In this document: positions 1 through 6,633 of the stretch, in pieces
Position numbering within the stretch: position 1 is the first letter of the stretch
Layout of the letters: every line of letters starts with the position of its first letter
Source of the DNA: Candidatus Altimarinota bacterium
Lineage (GTDB): Bacteria; Patescibacteriota; Gracilibacteria; Absconditabacterales; Absconditicoccaceae
Direction: 5' to 3'
NCBI GenBank assembly: GCA_027013285.1
Contig: JALUXR010000021.1
Coordinates: 1-6,633, forward strand
DNA: 6,633 nucleotides
Made by a program: the position numbers and the translations under genes
The notes under the pieces: model-generated
What the model saw: only the letters and a program-made list of their open reading frames with translations
Database searches by the model: none
What the model was told of the DNA's origin: nothing

Positions 1-26
1 ATTTTTGTCAAAAAAATAACAATTCT

Positions 27-44
27 TTTGTCCCCGGGGACAAA
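27..44. repeat. GC-rich perfect palindrome, copy 1
   Basis: An 18-bp perfect palindrome, TTTGTCCCCGGGGACAAA, starting 7 bp after the stop codon of the M23/SLH gene. Its 12-bp core GTCCCCGGGGAC recurs at 5612-5623. As RNA it could fold into a 7-bp stem with a CCGG loop. The U-rich stretch that would make it a standard intrinsic terminator for the minus-strand gene begins only about 10 nt later, so termination is possible but not typical. It could equally be a binding site for a dimeric protein or a dispersed intergenic repeat. Confidence 0.75.
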
Positions 45-51
45 TTTTATT

Positions 52-1992
52 CTATCTTCCAAATTTCTCTAACAAAAACTCTACAAAATATAAAGATTCT
101 TGCAGTGTTATAACTTTATTTGGTTGAAAATGATATTTTGCAAATCTATCTTTCCATGAAAATCATAATTTAGTTAAATAAACTATATTATTTTGTAATT
201 CTTTAGATTGATTTCTTACATCTATATATTTTGGAATAATATTATAATTTTTTATTTTTAATCATAATATTTTAAATACATAATCCACAAATTCTCATCT
301 TGTAACATATTTTGTGTTGTCTGAAGAAGAAATAGTATATTTAAGTTTTTTTCATAAGTAATTCATCATATTTACCAAAATATATTTAACCATAGTTTTG
401 GATACTTTCTTTGTATTCCACAAATATCATCTATCTAAAACTCACAAACACAATCATCTTTTACAAGCAGACAAAAGATAAGGATTATACACACTACTTG
501 GATCTACAAATCTTACAGGTCTAAAATATAATGTTCTACTCTGTGAGATAGTTTTTCACTGAACATCTTGAACAAGCAATTTAGATGGTTTTCAACTATT
601 TGAATAAAATTTAAAAACTAATAATCCAAATATAGTATCTTTGTAGCTGAAATTTATTCATTTTGAAGTATTGTAAATATTACAATGAAAATAATTTAAA
701 TATCTAATATTTGTTCAAGCCTTACAGAAAACAATATCTTTTGTAGATGAAGTTAATTTATAATTTCCAGCAAAAGGAACTCTGATAATATTCATATATC
801 AAGCATCTTGAAAAATATTTATTCACCGAGCTGGCTGTCAAACATATTTATTTCTTGGGAAAGTTACAATATTTCAATGTTTAACTTGCAAAACCTGTCA
901 TTTTTTAACTATTCTTATAGTTTTTTGATAAAGAAATTGTTTTCACATCTTTATAGTAAAAAATGTAGTTCAAGCTTTTCTAGGAATAAATGTAATTTTT
1001 CTACTACCATCTATAATTTTTATTCACCTTGGACTTACTGCAGAAAAAAAACTTTTATCATAAATAATATTTATATCATCTGGCAAAATATTATTATAAT
1101 TTCTTCACCTTCTATCTTTCAGTGAAATAGTAAAACTTCCATATTTTCAGATGTAATAAACTCAAGCATTAGAAAAATTAAAACTAAATCTATGACTTCT
1201 TAAAAATTCTTGCACTATTTGTCTTTGAATTTCTTCACGAGAGATTATATTTTTTCTACTAATTTTAGGTTGTTTTTGAATTTTCTGATTAACTGTATAT
1301 TTTATTACAGCACCATTTGTAGCAAGAAATGCTAGTGGATCTACAGTGTTTTCCAAAGCTCCTTTCTGACACATAGTAGAGTTGGTAATAGCCGTAATAC
1401 TATGTCAATAACAATGTCTAAACCACCGAGGATGTCACCATATACTTTGATTTGTATCTATCTGAAAATGAAGATGATTTCACCGTGCATTTCAAGTATG
1501 TCAAACTTCTCATATCTTCGTATTTTGATTTACGATTTGTCAAAATTTAACTAAAATTTTACTTAAATGAGCATAATTTGAATAAACATATCTTCCATTT
1601 ACTCTATGTTGAATTACTACAACTCTTCACCGACCTTTATGATAAGCAGCATACACTACTCTACCATTTCAAATACTATAAACTGGAGTTCATTTACTTG
1701 TTGCAATATCAACTCACAAATGACTTCAATGCATCACATCCCAACCATATTTATATGATCACATCCACAAAACAGTATAAATCCTACGATAAAAATATAT
1801 ATCTTTGGCTTTTGATTTATACATACTTGGAGTAAGTTTTGGTAATGGAATTTTACAACTTGGTCATAAATTTTTCCACAAATTAAATTTACAGCTTGCA
1901 ATAGGTTTTGCTATTTCGTGTAAAGGGTAAGACCATCAATTTGCTACAGAATAACTAAGAAGGCACGAAAGAAAGAATATTATTTTTTTCAT
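52..1992 (-). CDS. Secreted M23 (LytM-type) metallopeptidase with C-terminal SLH repeats
   Basis: Predicted zinc endopeptidase that cuts peptide cross-bridges of peptidoglycan outside the membrane. With UGA read as Gly it is one 646-residue frame ending in TAG. Residues 1-17 form a signal peptide (Met-Lys-Lys, then a hydrophobic stretch, possible cleavage after Ala17). The M23 domain spans about residues 85-180: H91-x3-D95 in 'HLGVD', 'YAHLS' with H142, and 'HLH' with H173 and H175. These match the zinc ligands and catalytic histidines of LytM, so it looks active. Residues about 210-490 are beta-rich and unrecognised, possibly Ig-like. Two SLH-like repeats follow, around D497 ('FVDP') and from about 565 to 645 ('YVTRGEF', 'YIDV' with D591, 'FQPNKVITLQES'), suggesting anchoring to wall polymer or the cell surface. 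The ATG lies 26 bp after the HD-GYP-like gene, with no Shine-Dalgarno. Family calls are firm; the biological target is inferred. Confidence 0.92.
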
Positions 1993-2018
1993 AAATTTTA
2001 TAAGTTTATAATTAAATA

Positions 2019-4697
2019 TTAGTTTTCATACATAGCTATAATTTTCTCTCTCTTTTTTTTTAAAATTGGCTTTATTTCTAAATAATAAGGATTATTTCAT
2101 AATTCTTTATCTAAAATTCATAATATCTTATCAAAAGTTTTATTTTTATCTGATAAATCTTCTCAAGAAAAAACTCAGTTTAAATAATTTATAAATCAAG
2201 GAGATAAATATTTCCCAGAATTCGTTTTATTAATATTTATATTTAATTGATAATTTCTTTTTCATAATAAAGCATCTATTATATCTGCTACTGTAGTCAT
2301 AATCATGATAACATCTTTTTTATCAAGTGAAATATAATCTTTTCATTCTGATGTATATTCATTTTTTTCTCAAATTAATTTAGAAAACTTATCTAATCAA
2401 ACAAAACCATCATATTTATTTATTGTTTCAATAGAAGGATAATCTTTGTGATGATATAAGACTGAAGAAAGATAAGAGAATTCTGGAAAAAATCTAAAAA
2501 ATTGTAATCAATATTCTATATGAGGATGTGTTATTTCTTTTAATAATTTCTTGTTAAAAATCTCAAACAATATAATTATTCATAAAAATAAATCATCTAT
2601 ATTTCCATCATAATCTATGAACTCTCAAAAATTTTGTTTTATATTTTTTAAGATTTTATCTTTATATTCATCATCTATAATTTCTATACTATATCAATTA
2701 TTTCTTATTATATCTGATATATCTACTGCAATACTTACAATATCTATCATAAATAAATTATTTCACAACAAAAATCAAATATTAAAAGATTTAATCTTGT
2801 TAAATAACTCATTTATCATAGCAATTATCATATATTTTTTTTTTACCTCTTCTATAATTCATCTATCATCTAAAATAATTTTCTCTTTAGATTCCTTATC
2901 AACAACTTTATCAATTTCTTCTTTATCAACTACAGACATTAAAAATTGTAAAAAAAATCTATAAGAGTCAATCCTCATATTTATGGATTCATAGTTTCAC
3001 ATAACCTCAAGGTTATTATATTTTCATATATCATGTAAATATCACAAAACAGCAAAAAAAGATTTATCTGAAATAGATAATGTTTGTTTAATTAAATTAA
3101 TTTTTCATTTTAATTCAGAATTTTGTATCCCATCATAAATATCTCATAATAAAGTTCAAACTCTAGTCATATGTTGAACAGTTTCTGAATGTTTTTTAGC
3201 TATTATACTAATTTTTTCATCTATAACATTTAAGAAATTACTTAGATTTAATAATTTATCTATAACTACTTTAAAAAAAACTTCAAATTTTGTCTTATAT
3301 AACTTAATTTTCTTTTTAATATCTTCTTCATCTATACTTCAATTTAGATTAATAGATAATAGTATATTTTTTCAGTTATATTCAAAATCTAATTCAACAT
3401 TAGATTGATAATCTATATTATTAGATTTATTAAATCATATTAATTCTATCCTTTTATTCAGTTTATCATTAAGCTCAAATTTATAAGATATATTTGCTTC
3501 ATTAACATTTAATCATAAATATTGTATCAAAATAACCTTTATAAAATAATCAATAAGTTCATAATTAAATCATACTATATGATTTAGTCTATTCATCAAA
3601 TCATAAAATATTACATCCTGCAAAGAATTAATTTTCAAATAAATATCTTCTTCCAATCCAGATAATTCTTCTTTATAAAGAATCTTACAATAAGAATAAT
3701 ATATATATGTAAAGTTTTTAATAGTAATTACAGGAGAATATTTAGATAAAATATAAGAAAGAGAAATTTTAGATACCTCATTATTTTCTAATATTAATCA
3801 GATATAAGAAACACTATTATCTCCATAATCTGTATCTAATCATCCATAAAATTTAGAAAATGTTTTTAATCAATTTTTTTCTTTACTTAAATAAACATTT
3901 TCTATATCTTTTATTTTTTGTTCAACTAAAACATTTCAAGACAATTCATACAAAATAGACAAATTATTCACATAAACAGTCTTTACAACATCAGAATATT
4001 CATTTAAATCTATCTCAATAGATAATACAAAATCTAATAAAGTATTTATATATTCTTTTACTAAATTATCATCATTATCTAAAAAAACTAATTCATAATT
4101 AGTATATGAAACTAATGTATTAAAATAATTAAACCAGTAAGGATCTCATATTTTATTTTTTAAATCAATTAATTCGTTCATTACATTTTTTAATTTCAGC
4201 TTAGAATTTATATTAATAGCATCCAATCATCAATTATCTATAAATTCTTTCTTTTGATCCATTTCATCATAAAATAATATTCATTGACAATGATTAGATA
4301 TAAAACAATATTTATCAGTATTTCTATATTTAGATATAAATGTATTTACTATATTTACCAATAAATCTAATTTAATTAACCTTAAATCTTTTAGAAAAAT
4401 ATCTACTTTATCATAAAAATTATTATTTAAATAATATGATATAATAGAAACTATAACCATAGTCATAACTTCATTTTCCATATCAAATCATCAAGTAGAT
4501 AGTATTTTATTTTTAATTAAATCTATTTTATAAACTCATTCTTTATATCATCATGCCATAATATTATTTATATTTTGCATATCTTTTTCAGAAAATTCAG
4601 ATATTTTTTTCTTCTTTAAACAACAGAGTCATCATAAAGAATTACTTATTTTATCAGAACCAACATTACAGTCATTTTTTATATTTTCTATTGACAT
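2019..4697 (-). CDS. Large cytosolic protein with C-terminal HD-GYP-like phosphohydrolase domain
   Basis: An 892-residue frame (UGA=Gly, stop TAA) with no signal peptide or clear membrane segment. Residues 1 to about 490 are not recognised; just before the HD domain there is a strand-helix segment that could be the end of a GAF-like sensor. The C-terminal part has the HD-GYP order of metal ligands: E505-x3-H509 ('ETVQHMTRV'), H555-D556 ('LHDIGK'), H724 ('HPHIEYG'), H749-H750 ('YHHKDYP'), D805 ('VADIIDALLGKRNYQ'), then 'GKYLSPGFINYL' like the family's usual end. HD-GYP enzymes hydrolyse cyclic di-GMP or related dinucleotides. Departures from the norm are an insert of about 130 residues between HDIGK and the next His, a second insert before D805, and a shortened GYP loop. 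Substrate is therefore uncertain; no GGDEF domain is seen in the window. Its leader overlaps a possible antisense RNA on the other strand, and an A9 tract lies near its 3' end. Confidence 0.85.
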
Positions 4698-4718
4698 ATT
4701 TTTAATATATTCTATAAT
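4691..4718 (+). promoter_or_regulatory. Consensus sigma-70-type promoter for a plus-strand RNA
   Basis: A perfect -35 box TTGACA (4691-4696), a 16-bp spacer and a perfect -10 box TATAAT (4713-4718), reading rightwards, opposite to all the genes. The expected start is about 7 nt after the -10, near A4725. The -35 box overlaps the start codon of the HD-GYP-like gene on the other strand. TATAAT alone means little in such AT-rich DNA, but the exact TTGACA at proper spacing, followed by a terminator, is unlikely to be accidental. Confidence 0.6.
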
Positions 4719-4724
4719 ATAAAT

Positions 4725-4809
4725 ACCTTTAATTTATAAATAAAAACAAAAATGAGTTGTTAACTAAAGGTTCAATAGGATAGGTCTGGTGAGATCTATC
4801 CTTTTTTTT
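4725..4809 (+). ncRNA. Candidate ~85-nt small RNA, antisense to the HD-GYP gene leader
   Basis: This is the segment between the consensus promoter and the intrinsic terminator on the plus strand. Its predicted 5' end, ACCUUUA (4725-4731), is exactly complementary to UAAAGGU (4765-4771), giving a 7-bp stem around a 33-nt A/U-rich loop; the terminator hairpin follows. It contains no open frame longer than ATG plus two codons, so it is unlikely to encode a protein. It does not fit a tRNA (the interval inside the 7-bp stem is too short) and lacks the conserved SRP RNA apical motif. Because it lies opposite the region between the ATPase stop and the HD-GYP-like start, it could pair with the leader of that mRNA. 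Seen: promoter, stems, terminator. Inferred: that it is transcribed and has a regulatory role. Confidence 0.5.
4778..4809 (+). terminator. Intrinsic (Rho-independent) terminator, plus strand
   Basis: A 10-bp stem (4778-4787 with 4792-4801, including one G-U pair), GGUG loop, and a run of eight T at 4802-4809. It works only for rightward transcription: on the minus strand the homopolymer precedes the hairpin, so it should not stop transcripts running from the ATPase gene into the HD-GYP-like gene. The ATPase stop codon lies within the same T/A run (4808-4810). Confidence 0.75.
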
Positions 4810-5545
4810 ATTTAATCTCAAGTTGTTCTGTAGCTTCTCTCACTTTTTCCACAAAAAAGTCTTCCAAATTGCCCGATACATTTTTAATTTCTCATTCATA
4901 GATAATTTCTCATAGATTTATAATAGCAAAATTATCTGCTATTTCTTGAACATCTGATAAAATATGAGTATTAAAAAATACAGTAGTTCATTGTTCTTTC
5001 AAATCTTTTATAATATTTTTTACTAAATTTCTACCGAGAGGATCAAGACCACTCATAGGTTCATCAAAAAATACAAGTTCAGGAGCATGAATAATACTTG
5101 CAGCTATACCTAATCTTTGCTTCATACCTTTTGAATAAGCTTTTATAAGTCTATCTTTTGCAAATCAAAGACCTACTTTTTCAAGTAAATTATCACTTTT
5201 TTCTTTTACTTGTTTTTTACTCATTCAAGAAAGTTTTCACATAAACTCCAAAAATTCCTTTCAAGTAAGATGTTCATAATAATATGCTTGTTCTGGAGCA
5301 AATCCAATTTTAGAAAGTATTGATCTGTTTTGAGTTAGTTTTTCACCAAACAAAAGAATCTCTCCAGAAGTTGGATGAACAAAATCTAAAATACATTTCA
5401 TTGTTGTAGTTTTTCCAGCTCAATTTGGTCAAAGAAATCAAAATATTTCTCACTTTTTTATTTCCAAATTTACTCATTTCAAAACTTCTGTCTTTTTTAA
5501 ATTTAACTTAAAAGTTTTCTTCAAATTAGTTATTTTTAATACCAT
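4808..5545 (-). CDS. ABC transporter ATP-binding protein
   Basis: ATPase subunit that would power the membrane permease encoded just upstream. The 245-residue frame (UGA=Gly, stop TAA) has every hallmark: Walker A GPNGAGKT at 39-46, Q-loop Q86, signature 'YSKGMKQR' at 137-144, Walker B 'LVFFDEP' with D161 and E162, D-loop 'SGLD', and H-loop H194. Length and C-terminal 'AIINLGEIIYEG' are typical of single-domain exporters of the ABC-2 (DrrA/CcmA-like) class. Twelve of its 22 glycines are TGA codons, including three of the four glycines in G36-F-L-G39-P-N-G42-A-G44; this is the best evidence in the window for code 25. The ATG is the first Met before the conserved 'VLKITNLKKTF' strand; no Shine-Dalgarno precedes it. 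The substrate cannot be told from the sequence. Confidence 0.96.
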
Positions 5546-5554
5546 CTTTATTTT

Positions 5555-5589
5555 AATTGATAATTTAAAATTGATAATTGATAATTATT
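5555..5589. repeat. Imperfect AATTGAT heptad repeats
   Basis: Five consecutive 7-bp units beginning AATT: AATTGAT, AATTTAA, AATTGAT, AATTGAT, AATTATT. They end 9 bp upstream of the ATPase start codon, in its leader. They may be simple-sequence expansion or may tune expression; nothing in the sequence decides this. Confidence 0.6.
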
Positions 5590-5611
5590 GTCTGTGCTTG
5601 TTTATAAATAA

Positions 5612-5623
5612 GTCCCCGGGGAC
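5612..5623. repeat. GC-rich perfect palindrome, copy 2
   Basis: A 12-bp perfect palindrome, GTCCCCGGGGAC, identical to the core of the copy at 27-44. It starts 20 bp after the permease stop codon and lies 66 bp upstream of the ATPase start. On the minus strand it is followed by CTTATTTATAA, which is moderately U-rich, so it could attenuate transcription between the permease and ATPase genes or be a protein-binding site. A run of eight G/C bases is striking in this AT-rich sequence. Confidence 0.75.
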
Positions 5624-5643
5624 AATTATTTCCCTATCTCCTA

Positions 5644-6420
5644 CTAAAACTCTTTTTTATTGAATATTAAAGACGATAAAACAAGCAATATAAATATATA
5701 AACCAAAGCTCATCAGGTAGCAGACAAGATAAAATGTGTAGTTGTATAAGTTCATAATTGTGGAGAAAGAAAATACTCTTTCATACTTAAATCCTGAAAA
5801 TTAGGCAATACATAATAAATTCATTTTAATAAAATTTTAACAAATGGAGATATGATTTTTTCTTGATCTATCTGAGCAAAAAATAACATAAAAGCACTAG
5901 CATGAGCAACAAAATATATAAATAATGAGCTTAACAAAGCTAAAAATGGAGATACAAAAGTTGAAAAAAATATCACAAAAGCAAGTATTACTAATATTTT
6001 CATATAACTTAAAAACATAGCTTGAATATAAAATCATTCAAAACTAATATGATGAAATAATAATGCTAAATAAAATCAAAATCATAAAATTATATACAAA
6101 AACAATAATATAATACTAAATCAAATAAATTTTCATATTATAAATTTATATTTATCTTTCATTCTAGACAAAGCTAATAATACTGTCTTTTTATTAAACT
6201 CATTATAAAGTAAATAAGAACCAAGAAACAAAGTCAAAATAAGAGCAAATATTTCTATAACTGACAATGAAAAATCAATAATTGCTTTATTTCACTGATT
6301 TATAGTCAAAGTATCCAATAAATATGAAGAAAAAATTAAAACAACTCAAATAAACAATCAAATATAAATAATCTTTAACCTAAAGAACTCACGAATAGTA
6401 TTTGTAATAATATCTCACAT
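5644..6420 (-). CDS. ABC-2 type transporter permease
   Basis: Membrane subunit of the exporter whose ATPase gene follows 98 bp downstream. The 258-residue frame (UGA=Gly, stop TAG) has about six hydrophobic segments, near residues 17-36, 53-72, 96-121, 138-158, 161-180 and 235-255. This fits the six-helix ABC-2 membrane fold. Between the second and third helices is 'YNEFNKKTVLLALSRMKDKY', which resembles the cytoplasmic E-x-x-x-x-T...L-S-R...K stretch typical of this family. The ATG follows an A-rich leader without Shine-Dalgarno. Sequence conservation is too low to name a substrate; the call rests on topology, the cytoplasmic motif and pairing with an ABC ATPase. Confidence 0.85.
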
Positions 6421-6502
6421 GTTTTTTTTAATAAACAAAAAATAAATATATACTTATATTTAATGATTTATTTATTTTTTTCTATGTATTTTTAAAGTTT
6501 TT

Positions 6503-6633
6503 TTAATTCAATATATCATACAAATCATTTTTACATGAATCTACTAAAACTCTTGATGATATAGATAATATTTTATGTATTTTATCTTCTGGAGTTTTTT
6601 CTCTTCTAAAAAATATTTCCTGAAATTTAATAA
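6503..6633 (-). CDS. C-terminal end of an unrecognised protein (partial)
   Basis: A minus-strand frame open from the window edge to a TAA stop gives 43 codons, ending '...VDSCKNDLYDILN'. It is charged and probably helical, with codon use (AGA, GAA, GAT, TTA) like the neighbouring genes. A competing frame in the same region stops earlier, at a TAG near 6542, and uses codons that are rarer here (CTC, CAG, TAC), so it was not chosen. The start is outside the window and no family can be assigned from so short a piece. The 82 bp between it and the permease start are A/T-rich with no convincing promoter. Confidence 0.45.
   Translation of the reverse strand, partial: IKFQEIFFRREKTPEDKIHKILSISSRVLVDSCKNDLYDILN

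Noticed and set aside
808..1125. Plus-strand open frame of 105 codons
   Set aside because: It lies opposite the M23/SLH gene, is rich in Ser, Asn, Phe and Tyr as expected of the complement of AT-rich coding DNA, and shows no motif.
1162..1374. Short minus-strand genes of 65-70 codons (also at 4281-4481 and 5821-6018)
   Set aside because: These are in-frame fragments of the three larger genes, cut where UGA is wrongly read as stop.
1578..1835. Plus-strand open frame of 85 codons
   Set aside because: It is antisense to the conserved M23 catalytic core, whose HLGVD motif lies on the other strand; it is a shadow frame.
2617..2964. Plus-strand open frame of 115 codons rich in Ile, Ser and Leu
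   Set aside because: It is antisense to the HD-GYP-like gene; its apparent hydrophobicity comes from the AT-rich complement, not from a real membrane protein.
4751..4763. Mini-ORF ATG-AGT-TGT-TAA on the plus strand within the small RNA
   Set aside because: Three codons without a ribosome site in AT-rich sequence is not evidence for a peptide.
4725..4809. tRNA-like reading of the 7-bp stem and GGTTCAA motif
   Set aside because: The interval within the 7-bp stem is only 33 nt and no D, anticodon or T stems can be drawn.
5641..5654. 14-bp direct repeat CTACTAAAACTCTT at 5641-5654 and 6541-6554, exactly 900 bp apart
   Set aside because: With this base composition, exact repeats of about this length are expected by chance within a window this size, and one copy simply covers the permease stop codon.
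1..6633. CRISPR array, insertion sequence or tRNA genes
   Set aside because: No spaced direct repeats of CRISPR type, no transposase motifs or terminal inverted repeats, and no tRNA cloverleaf were seen on either strand.

Overview
The window comes from a very AT-rich bacterium that reads UGA as glycine (genetic code 25), so it belongs to the Candidatus Gracilibacteria (BD1-5) / Absconditabacteria (SR1) group of the CPR/Patescibacteria. The clearest proof is the ABC ATPase on the minus strand. In its Walker A region the glycines of G-F-L-G-P-N-G-A-G-K-T are mostly written TGA, and UGA also falls on family-conserved Gly positions elsewhere (K-E-Q-G-T-T, Y-E-G-E-I). TGG still encodes Trp, and every gene ends in TAA or TAG. 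Read with the standard code the window falls apart into short fragments. Read with code 25 it is filled by four complete genes plus one partial gene, all on the minus strand.

Layout in the direction of transcription, right to left. 6503-6633: the C-terminal end of an unrecognised gene. 6421-6502: an 82-bp A/T-rich gap with no convincing promoter or Shine-Dalgarno. 5644-6420: an ABC-2 type permease. 5546-5643: a 98-bp gap holding a GC-rich palindrome and AATT heptad repeats. 4808-5545: the partner ABC ATPase. 4698-4807: a 110-bp gap that, on the opposite (+) strand, carries a perfect TTGACA / TATAAT promoter, an ~85-nt structured region and a strong intrinsic terminator, which together look like a small RNA gene antisense to the leader of the next gene. 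2019-4697: an 892-residue protein with a C-terminal, heavily inserted HD-GYP-type phosphohydrolase domain. 52-1992: a 646-residue secreted M23 (LytM-type) peptidase with two C-terminal SLH repeats. 27-44: a second copy of the GC-rich palindrome just after that gene. No stretch above 300 bases lacks a gene.

The permease and ATPase form one two-gene exporter. The HD-GYP-like protein and the M23/SLH peptidase are 26 bp apart and probably co-transcribed. A cautious reading is a cell-envelope locus: an exporter, a putative cyclic-dinucleotide or nucleotide phosphohydrolase, and a surface-anchored peptidoglycan hydrolase that could remodel the cell's own wall or, in this host-attached or predatory group, act on a neighbour. 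That functional link is inference from gene order only. None of the four complete genes has a recognisable Shine-Dalgarno sequence; all start after A-rich leaders.
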